The notes under the pieces were generated by a model. The model worked only from the letters and a program-made list of their open reading frames with translations. It ran no database searches and was not told the origin of the DNA. From Branchiostoma lanceolatum (taxonomy: Eukaryota > Chordata > Leptocardii > Amphioxiformes > Branchiostomatidae): a stretch of 64,000 nt of DNA. The DNA lies in NCBI RefSeq assembly GCF_035083965.1, contig NC_089732.1, positions 2,400,883 to 2,464,882 of the forward strand, read 5' to 3'. Below, in pieces: positions 1 to 11,000 of this stretch (within the stretch, counting starts at the first letter, position 1; every line of letters starts with the position of its first letter). A program made the translations under genes and the position numbers.

Positions 1-16
1 CATATTGAGCTGTCCC

Positions 17-3000
17 TCAGCCATATCTATTTTCCATCCCGATGCCCTCACACTCGATGATGCTGGTGCCCGTCTCTGGGTCTCCCTCAGGAGTTACTGT
101 GAACTTTGCCTGCACATGTCACAACATGGAAACAGTCTGAATGAATTTGAAAACAAACAAGTCATCTTCTAAATCATGTCTTTAACACCAAGTGTCTTCA
201 TGTAAAAGACTGAATAAGAAAAGAAAGTTCTTTATCAACAACCAAAGGGTTACAACAGCAAACGTTTCAGTGACCCTAAGGGCAATATTAACTGGTTCCA
301 CTTTGCACTTCAGCTAAGTGAAACTGCTGCAGTGTGAAGAATGCAGTCCCAAATATGACTGAGTCTATTATACATAAAAGTTATTACAGTGATTCCAAGC
401 TGCAGAGAAAAGCATACTCTTTTAATTCACACACATCAATTAATTCAGCAACAAGTTGAAAGGACTAAGTCGCAGATTATATGAATTACATATATCACTG
501 GCAGCAGTTTCAAGGTCTATACGTACCTTTGTAAGAGTCTCAGCGATGAATATTGCAGTTTTAGTGTGCAGTGTGATCGGCCCGCTTCTCACAGTGGACT
601 TGCCTTTAGCCAGGGCCATGAACAGGATCAACTGGAACACATACATGGATGGATGTTTAAAATGCTCTAATGGACAGATCCTTGCAGGACTTAACAATGA
701 AAACAAGATATGAAATTACTCTCTACACATTTCAGTAGAGAGTACTGTCAATTAGGCTAACAGCTTTTAAGTACTTGCACATTGGAGTGCATGACTTGTC
801 CTTGTCTATCCCCTCTTTCGACTGCCTAGACTCCTGCCTTCTCAAGTACATGTATACCAAAAAGTCCTATAATGTTGTATGTACTAAGACATTAGACAAC
901 AGAAGTGCCCCCCCCCCCCCAAAAGGATTATTGAAATGCCCCACCTGGTCCTGTAGATATTCGTCTACACATCCCCCATGTTTGAGGTTCCTCACTAAGA
1001 CCTGAGCCGCCTTTCTCCCCACATCGTCAGCCTGGACTCCTCTCTTACCCAGGGCTGAACCTCCCAGTCTGCAACCTGTGCTGGTTTCTGCCATGATCCT
1101 AACACAGTTTCATGTAAAGTTGAATCAGTTAGTTAACTTTATCTATTTGCATGATAGAATGGTTAGTAGAAGAAAATCCATGACCGGAAGCTAAAAAGAA
1201 CATGAACTTATACTTGTGTTTGGTATTGCTGAATGAATGAATTGCAATTCACAACTGATTTTTATAGTTACATCTACCATCAAGCCCCCACATACTCGTG
1301 CAAGCAAGTCCAACCCCCGCACCACGGGGAACAACAGACGATAAACCTGAGAGTAAGCGAGTGTATCTGTATATAGCTGGTATAACAGCCCTTCCACATA
1401 TTATACCACACATCATTTCATTGTTTTCTGACTTGACGGATGTATCTTAACATAATGTTTTTTGCTTGTTTTAAAACTCTTTCAAGTAGTGCCTTCCTTG
1501 ACAAGATTAACATGCATGTTAACACCTCCTGTGGATAGAAGTAGACAGAACAACAGCAATTCCCTTGACTTACACAATGCCATTGCCGTTCCCAAAGGCG
1601 GCGTGTCTGGGTTCCTGCACTGCCTCGATGTCGACTGGGACGTCAGGAAACTCTCTCTTGATCAGCGCTGTGGCTGCCTTACCAGCCTGGTGGGCTAGCT
1701 GGAGTTAGGTAGAACATAATCATTATAAACTGATTAACATTGAAAGCAATTGTGCTGTCCATTTTGTTAAGATGTCCACATCGGTGTCCACATAAGTACC
1801 ATATCTGTCCTTGGTGCTGAACATGCATTCCCTTGGCTTCACCATGAAAACCAATGCCAATCATGTAATAACCTAAATAGCAGTCAAAAGACAGAAACAA
1901 CTGCAGTGGAAAGGTGCATTCTAGTCTCCTACATATAACCCATGCTCTTGCAGTTTGCAGTTTGAAAGCAAGCAAGCTGCTAGTGACTACCATATCTTGC
2001 AATCAATTTCCTTGAATAATCTTTGATCAGGTTTGTGGCTGCCTTACCAACTATAGGGACAAGGTGAAGTTATGTAGAATATAGCCATCACTATAGTGAA
2101 CATTTTAAAAGCATATTGTACTGTCCTTTTTCTGTATATTGTTGAAATACCAGTCAGTGCCATGCCTGTCCTTGGTGCTGAACACACCTTCCTTTGGTTT
2201 CACGAAAAACAACTCAAATAACATCATAACCAAGAGCAATAAAAAAAAAACCTCTACTGACCTTGACAGGCAGTGACCCAGCAACCCATGACCTCCCTGT
2301 GACCTTTGTGATTTGACCCCTGTCCATGAGGTCGATGGGAGAAACCACTGCTACAGGAGAGGTGGTGATCCGGACTTCCCCACCACCCTTTGGGTAGTAA
2401 CCTCTGGGAACAGGATATAAACACTTGGTATCAGCTTCAGCATAGTTTATCTGATGCACAACCTTGTATTCTTCAGTGCCAGCCATAGTATTAGCTGTTA
2501 TGGAAAATGCAGTCTACCTTTAAGAGACCATACCAAACTGAAGTTGTGCATGTACCTAACATGGCATGCATGCAGAACTAAAAGGCTAGACCTCGAGTTA
2601 AATCCCAAAGAAGGTTGACAAACCCTTGGAGCACTGTGGCGTTATACCTACATGTATGCTTTGCCTGAATCATGCCTGAATGTATGTGTATTCACTTTAA
2701 ATATTTTGTTTTCACCTAAGTATCCAGCATTTTTTGAGTCTTACCTTCTCTTGATGTCACATGTGTACTTTACTCCCATCTTCTCAGCTATCGGTCCAAA
2801 CACCTGCAAGGCAAGGGTGAACATAGGTCAGTTACTTTCCTTTAGACAGTGTATGAACAGTTTATGGCTTTTCTAAAGACTGAATAACATGAAATTTACA
2901 ATTCCATGTAATGTAGGAGGGTAACCTAGTTTTTAAAGCACAATACAAATTTACTCAAGCAACCGTACAAGTTAACAATCATGACCATTTACAAAATCTA

Positions 3001-4729
3001 TCCAGTTGCTTGAGTAACTTCTGCATTGCATATCTTACTATCTGGATGTCTAACCTTCATCAACGTACCTAGTTGCTAATACTTTTAGATACCAGCTATT
3101 TTGAATGGGCTTTGTTTGGCTACATCCAAAACGAAACGCATGTGTTACCATGGTGGTGTAGTCTATCTGAGGAGCAAACTCAGCGTTGGTTCCTCCCTTC
3201 AGCGTGAGCTGGGCGGGGCCAGGGGAGAACAGCAGGCAGGGGACGGACACCTGCATCAGCAGGCAGATACTCCTGGAAAAAAACATGACAGATTCTAGTG
3301 TTAGAAAAGCCATGATTGGCATGAATTGCTATCCTTAGCCTGTGTTACACAACCTCTCACTGCCTAGGACTGATTGGGCCTTCTCCCCAAGGCTTGCGGC
3401 CGTACACACATGCAGGATTAGGATGTTTCTAATTCTTCTGGCTTAGAAGTGTTGGCCATTAACCTTTAAGACTACAACCTGATCAGTGGAAGGGCTGCTT
3501 TGATAAATTTGATTTTTAATTCATAGTTTGATACAGTTGCATACACAGGTATGACTTATAACTTCAGAAAATCTAAAGTTCTGACTCCACTAAGTTCAAG
3601 CAATAAGCATGGCAGGTATTGCGTCCCTAGCAAACACCCTATAGAGCAGGCAGGTAAACCTAAATGTTTACAATCATTCAATTCGAAACAAAACCAACAT
3701 GCACATACACTTACCCTGCCGTATGTGTGTCAGCGAGGAAGTTCCCCCCCTGGATCTGTCCCGGAGTGAAGCTGATCTCAGTGGACGAGACTTTGCCTCC
3801 CTCCAGCTTTCCTCCACACAAGTCCCGCACCAGCTCGATACCACTCAGGTGCTGCGGTCTGGGGAAGAGGTGATCAATGTGTGGGTGCCCAAGGGGTGTC
3901 TGTATTTGATACATTTGATTATCAAATTCCATGGATCCAGAGGTTGGACTGATTCAAGCCCGACAGACAGGATCTGGTTACAATTTTTTCCTTTGAATGG
4001 ACTTACTATCAGTATTAAGCCTTCAGTCCTGTGTATAGGGGAGCCTAAGGTGTTAGACCTTCAGAGTAGGGATGATGGCTAAGTGGCTATACAAGTCAAT
4101 ATCAGCACTGACTCTGCCACATTGCTCTGAGCTACTGAAAAAGCTTTTGGCTAAATCGCCTTATTAGATATAGAGAAAAACCTGCTTTGACAATTTCTTT
4201 TTAGAGTGCACAAACTGGGTCTCAGAGCTGCCAGGATTTGAACCTGAGATTTTAAATTAAGCTTGAACCTCAGACTGACCTGAGCCCAGGGGTGCTGCGC
4301 CCTGCCCGGATGTTGTTGACTCTGATTGGCTGAGACAGTAGACAGCTGAGAGCCGTGGCATTCCTCAGGATCTGCCCTCCCTGGGGGAGGGTGGAGGGAG
4401 GGAATGAATGAATTATAGATAAATGAGCAAATGAATGAATGAAATGAAAATGAATGAAAGGATAGGAACATTGAGGGATGGGTGAGGGACAACATGTTCA
4501 ATTTTCTAGAATATTAGCTCTCCTGGATATCCATTTATGCACATTGAAAGGAACTTGAACATTCTTTTAACAATGGTAAACCTCAAGTCTATTGCAAAAA
4601 TGAATGCAGACGTTATGTAGAAAAACTAAGATATGAGTAGATCTAGAATGGACATCTTGTAACGTAACCTGTACTCACCCCTTCAAGATAGCTGCCATCA
4701 ATAAGGATAACGTTCTTAGCCGCTGCCAT
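17..4729 (-). CDS. RTCA: RNA 3'-terminal phosphate cyclase
   Basis: Converts RNA 3'-phosphate ends to 2',3'-cyclic phosphates using ATP; the family is nuclear and acts in RNA processing and repair. Ten exons were joined by GT/AG sites: 4679-4729, 4280-4380, 3715-3858, 3149-3272, 2745-2803, 2262-2403, 1574-1698, 945-1098, 527-631, 17-109. The sum is 1098 nt, giving 365 aa, one less than I recall for human RTCA. Recognisable family stretches are [16 protein letters not shown] near the N-terminus, [41 protein letters not shown] and GKRGV. The catalytic histidine is predicted at His322 in ITLHTKTA. The protein ends [14 protein letters not shown] with TGA at 17-19. The ATG at 4727-4729 opens exon 1 and gives [17 protein letters not shown], then GGQILR in exon 2. 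It is transcribed away from DBT. I see no break. The family call is very secure. Confidence 0.96.
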
Positions 4730-5075
4730 TTTCCGGATACCGCAATGCACCGGTACCGCCCTCCTAGTAACGTTTACAATTCCTTGCAGGCTAACAAATT
4801 GTGCCAACTCCAAAAAAACGCTAAAACGTCTGTTACGTTAACCAAAATCAAACTCTAACTTTAGACAACATTCAGTTCTTCATTCCACCGTTGCTGCTAC
4901 TTGGTCTCTTTCTTATATCCGCTTAATTTGGGCTATAAATACACCATTGCAATCATTTGTGCAACTCTGCAACACGTTAGCAGCCGACAAGGTCAGAGGT
5001 TAGAGGTGATATAGAGTTGAAAGGTGAAAGGTTCACACACATGCGTGGTAGCGTTTCTGGAATCGTGGTGTGGAG
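4730..5075. promoter_or_regulatory. Putative bidirectional promoter between RTCA and DBT
   Basis: Only 346 bp separate the two divergent ATGs, so both 5'UTRs and core promoters must fit here or overlap the first exons. I see no clear TATA box. An ETS-like CCGGAA core lies next to the RTCA start on the minus strand (about 4731-4737). The RTCA start codon is embedded in AAAATGGCAGC, which fits the YY1 consensus AANATGGCNNC; the DBT start (GAGATGGCGGG) has only the ATGGC core. Promoter function is inferred from geometry and motifs. Confidence 0.6.
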
Positions 5076-8000
5076 ATGGCGGGTCGTGTGTTTTTGAGGT
5101 CGTCTTTGCGGATTTGTCCAAGAATTGGGAGATATCGACATCAGGTAAGTACAGCTTTAGTAGATCATAACAAGGCAGTGCCACTTATCAGTCTATAAAG
5201 GTGTGACGTGGCTTTTTTATGTGGTCACAAAGTGATCGGTCATGGGACAGACTGCACGTAAACGTTTGGCAAGACACGTAGCTTTGAAAGCTGACTAAGA
5301 TACCAAATTTGAACGAAACTCATGATCAGGTCATGTGTGTTGTGGCCGTGTAAGGCTCGCATAAACCGTGTATTGTTGTTTGTTTGTTTGTTTGTTTCTG
5401 AGAGACACATCTCCGATTTCGTGTCACAGCAGTCACACGTGACACTGGGTACGAGAGGGACACACCTCTGAAATGCCTTCTGATTGACCAATCAGAGACG
5501 TTTGTCGGGGGTCACGCGGGAAAGTAATGATGTTGTAAACTTTTGACCTAGAGCTGTGTGTCCACTTTGGTTGGGTTTTTGGCATAATAACCCAAGGAAT
5601 GAATTTAGATGATTATTTTTTTAGCATCTATGTAACCACTGCAAGGCAAGTTGCTAGGTTGTAAACCTTGACCAAAGAAAGAAATATTTTGTGGATTTCA
5701 TCAAGACAATGAGGTTTAAATCAAACCCCCTTGATCAAAAATTAAGCCCTCTTTAGGTATTCTACAAGCAGAGGTTTCAGTTGGGGACTAGGAGTAGCCA
5801 TGGTTTGTTTTCATCACAGAGAGAGACAGACGAAAAAATATCACAGCCTCTCCTAGCACCTAACTGAGTGAAACCTTAGCCGTGGCGACTCTTTAATCGG
5901 GTATATTTTGCTGTATGTCTAAAGACTCTTTTACATTACCCTCACAAGAGTCGTGGAAAGATCCATTGAAAAATCTACACCCCATCCATCCGCTGCGCGA
6001 TAGTTGCTTCCCCGCCAGGTTTCTGGGTGTCCCTAGCTTCCTTGCACCCTTACCTATCATTCCGCACCCGTACGAATCCCAGATCACCCGTAATATATCC
6101 ACAGCGCGACCATTTGCGAACAATCCCCCACGTATCGCTCCCTCAGTTCAACCGCGCAGCCATCTTGTTTGAGGTCGGCGATGTTCGGAAGGTTCGGAAG
6201 ATTTCCGACCGTTTCCGGAAAGCGCTCGGAACGTCGTCGGGGGATCTTCGCTATCTTTCCGGAAACGGTCGGAAATCTTCCGAACCTTCCGAACATCGCC
6301 GATTCTGTGGATTCTGTGAGACCAGACGGTGTGTTATGCCAAAGGGCAGTTACACCAGTTAGACAACACTGGCGCAGATTCACAAAAGAGTAAGGAAAAC
6401 ATGAGACAACTCTTTCAGAAACTACTGATAAATGTCATCATTCAGATTGTAAACATACTGACAATACTGTGCTTGCCACATGCATTATTAGGTTCCCAGA
6501 CTGTACCACTGTGCTTCGGCCAGACCTGCAGCTACAACCAAACTCTGCCAGGGGGAGCTTCTGCACAGACAGACACATCTCAGGCATCTACAAACTTCAG
6601 CAGGTAAGGATACGTATTTAACAACTCTCCATCATAACAAGCTTAAAAGTATATCCATCTAATCCCATGTTAGAAATTAAAGTTGAGGGATCAGTATTTT
6701 TTCATACATGTATTATTAAAGTAACCACATTGTATTCTCTGTAAAATGTTTTGACAAACCAGTGAGCTATTTTATCATGTTTTTGTATGAATAAAATGTA
6801 ACCCAAAGTTGGGGAAACTAAATGTTGATATTTAGGTTTTGTGTGTCTTTTTCAGCCTGCTGTGGAGAAATTGTACAGTTCAAGTTGTCAGACATAGGAG
6901 AGGGCATCGCTGAAGTCAGCGTTAAAGAATGGTGAGTGCATAGATCTCTTCTTTATTCCCTGTCTTGGCAAGTGTGTTGGGGTCTTTAACATGCAGAATT
7001 TTAACACCGGAGGCTTAAGCATGAAGGCTGCCCCATTCATAAGACAGATGGCTTGACGTCCCCTTCGAAAGACATATGCAATTTTTAACAAGTGGGGTCT
7101 TGATCCCTCTGGATCCGCGAGGTATGATCTATATGGAGAAGCAGCATATACTTACACAACTGGGAAGTAAACATGACACTTATGAGTAATGTGTAATTAT
7201 TATTTTTGAACTGCTGCCCACTGTCCTAGGTATGTCCAGGTAGGAGACAAAGTGTCCCAGTTTGACTCCATCTGTGAGATCCAGAGTGACAACATGTTGA
7301 ATTTTATGTTTCCATTACTTAATCCCACAAGACACTGATGAATCTCTTCAACGACAAGACATTCTATTCTAACTTATTTGAATATCTGATTCCCGTCCCA
7401 GGTACGTGCAGGTAGGGGACAAGGTGGCCCAGTTTGACTCCATCTGTGAAGTCCAGAGTGACAAAGCTTCCGTCACCATCACCAGCAGGTATGACGGCAT
7501 CGTCCGCAAACTGCACTATGAAGTGGAGGACATCGCAGCCGTGGGGAATCCACTGGTGGATATAGAGACAGCAGGGGAAGGGGGTGAGTTGTAGGCTGTG
7601 TCTGTTTGTTGGTTGGTTGGTCAGTTTGTTTGAGGATCGTCCGCAAACTGCACTACGAGGTGGAGGACATCCCAGCCGTGGGGAATCCGCTAGCGGATAT
7701 AGAGACAGCAGGGGAAGGGGGTGAGTTGTAGGCTATTTTTGTTTGTTTTTTGTTTGTTGGAAGACATTGTTTGCAGACTTCTCTATGAATCGATGTGGAG
7801 GACATTGCAACTGTGGAGACTCCATGGGTGGATATAGAGATATAGCCGGAGAAGGGTGTATGTTATAGGCTGTGTTTGTTTGTCAATTTGTTCAAGCATT
7901 ATCGGCTACAAATGTAGCTTCATTACAAAGTGGAGGACATCGCAGCCATGGATGCACCGTTGGTGGATATAGAAACAACCCTGTCTAAAAGTCCTAGCTA

Positions 8001-11000
8001 AAAGCCAGGCTGGAGAAGGAGATACATGTGCAAAGATTTGGCTGAAGTATATGATAGTTCTTTCATTTGTGTGTTTGACATAAGCTATTTTAAGGTAGTA
8101 TTGTAAGTTAGTATTGTAAAGCAAATAGCAATGAGGAACAAAGGTTGGGCAGTTTCCAATTTTTATGTTTGTTGTAAGATATTGAGACAGTTGGAGGAAG
8201 AAGTAACAAGAAATATGAAATATACTTAGTTTACTGCATTTCTTTGCTTCTTCTCTATTTGTTGTGTTCCTCTTTAGATAGCTACCTGGTGTTAGATGTA
8301 GAGAGAGGTAAGTAGAACGGAGGCAGGGAGATGTAGCTTCCCTGTTTGTGTGTGTGTTTGCTTGCTTCTATGTCAGGTTTTTATGCTTGTCATCACCCAA
8401 TCTTACAGGGTATTGTATTTTTTCTGGGATCAAGCCATTTAAAATTTTGTACGTGACAATCTTGTACTGCTTCAATCGAATGCAAAAATAGTTATTACCA
8501 ATTATCTCAGCCATCACAACACATCTGGGAAACAAGAGCTAAGCGAGCCCTGTTCCTTGCCTCACAGAAGACAGAACTGTTACTACCAGCTGAAAAATAG
8601 TTTTCTGAAAGCTAGAAATGCAAGATGACAATGATAATGAGCTCTGTTCCTCACCTTACAGATGACAGCGCGCAGTCAGAAGTGACCAGTGACACATCCT
8701 CCTCAGATGAAGACTCGGACCAGAAACACATGCACCAGCAGGTCAAAGGTCAGAAGGTCATGGCGACACCAGCTGTCCGTAGACTCGCCATGGAGAACAA
8801 GGTTGGTTTGTTTGTTTGTTTTCCGTCAGTGAATGTCTTTGATTACTGGGTATGTTGTAAACTAAAAGTAGTCAAGTCAAGTCAAAGCCTTTATTTTACT
8901 TCGAATGCTTGTTCGGCCATAATATGGCCGCTTTTCGACACGGTCGAAGTGAAACGGAGGGGCAGGAGTCACGGTACAAAAATAAACTTAACGTAAACTT
9001 AACGTAACCGATATCAATACAATCATAGAAAATACATCAAAATAAATAGTTGAATAAGTAATTAGATAAATAAATACATGAATACATCATAATACATAAT
9101 TAAGTCATTAATCCGTTATCCAGTCCATATTTGCACTCAAGGGCTAATTATGTAGGCAATAGGATAACATGAGAGCAGAAGGCTGGGAAGAGAATCTGAC
9201 TGTATTCAATCTATAAAACTGTGTGTACCAAGGTACAGACTCTTCAGTTTCTGTCAGTTAAGGTCTTTGGTTACATACAACAGAAGGTTCATTTTAAAGT
9301 AAAAGGGAAGCAAAATGATAAGATGAAGGCAGAAGGCTGGGAGGAAAACTTAAATCTGACTGTATTCACTTCCTAAAACTTTGTGTACTTAAACTTTTAA
9401 AGTCTTCCTTCTCAAAGTCCGTTTTCACATTGATCTTTCAGCTGAGAAATAATTTTTTTTTAAACTTTCAAACTAAAGGCACAGGTTTTTAGTTAATGAA
9501 TTACTCATCGACACTGATGTTGTTACTACTGTTAATACTCAAAGGCAATATTTGTGTTTGACATTTAATAGCTTGACCTATCAGAGGTCCTAGGAACAGG
9601 CAAGGATGGGAGAATACTGAAGGAAGACGTCCTCAACTTCCTGGCAGGAACTCAGCCGCCTAAAATTGATCCAGGTGGGCTTCTATCTATTGTATCTCTG
9701 GGTTTTAATCTCTATCTGCCTTGCATTAGGTTATGGTTTTACCTGTGTTTCTTTGTCAGTAAACAGGATAACAGAAAAACACTGAATTTAGAAGTTCTTT
9801 TTTGACAAGCAGAATATGAGATATGTAACATGTACACACATACAAACGCATGCTTACTGACACACATGCAGCCACATATACACAACAACACACACACACG
9901 TGCACACACAGTTGCTATCCTCTAAACAAAAACAAGCACCTTTTGAGGTAAGATTTTTCTGTAATGTACTCATAATGTTTACTGTGTTTCAGATGTGAAG
10001 CCGTCCCTCACCCCAGCAGCACCCTACTACCCCACCCCCGAACTCGTCCCACCCCCTCCCTCTACCTCTCCCCCTCCCCCTGCCCCACCCAAACCCCTCC
10101 CCGTGGTTGCCGTGCCAACTGTGGTGGGGGAGGACAGAGTCGAACCAATCAAAGGTAGGTTGGGTTAAATATGACAGTATCAATTTTCACTTTAGCCACC
10201 ACTTTATAGCCTGAGTAAACCCGCTTATAACATCCCTCCCACTAGTCATGCTGATAGGTCAAACATAGTCTCTACCAGACTAACTACGCCGGCTATAGGG
10301 AGAATATTTGCCAGGGTTTCACTTGCAGGCTCCTAGGATGGCAGATTAGACTCTCTCTCCATAGCCGACTCCTTTAGCATACAATTAACCCTATTTGGCC
10401 AATTTCTACTATTTTCCCAGCGATCTGTGGGGCCTGGTAGAGGCCAGACGTGGGAAAGTCAGCCCTATGATTTTGCATGATTTTCTATATGAATATAGAA
10501 TACAACATGGTGTATTCCATATCGCCCGAAGTACCAGCCCGACCGCGGGTCGGATCGCCCGACAGCCAAAGCCTGGAGGAGGATCCGACCCGTGGGAGGG
10601 CTGGGACCAAGGGTGATTTAAGTAGAAGCCTGTGTGATACTGTAAATGCATTTAAGTTCGCGTGGGGTTTTTTTCGCGCTAAGGAAAAAATTGAGTGTTC
10701 GCGGTGGTTTTAAGTTTGCGGCAGCGTTATAGTCTCATACTGCTACAGTTTGCAGTGAAATGGTCGCCGCGAAAACCGCAAACATAAAACCACCGTGACA
10801 TTTCAGCATTTACAGTATCTCACCAGGTCCGGAACACCCCTATCAAACGTTATCACGGCCTAGGTATGACATAACGTCAAGTACATTGTGCATGACTCTG
10901 ATTACACCTTTCTTTATTTCTCTTACCTTTGCAAAATCGTGAACAATGGCTGGTGAATCATCTAGTGGGTCAGTTGATGTTGTTTATCCACTTATTTGTT

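Noticed and set aside
1190-1400. Short ORF with a hydrophobic stretch
   Set aside because: It shares CCATCAAGC...GGGAACAACAGACG with 13065-13130, so it is probably a dispersed repeat inside an RTCA intron.
6169-6393. Coding ORFs on both strands around 6170-6390
   Set aside because: They read through a perfect palindrome (MFGRFGRFP on both strands) and have no splice link to DBT.
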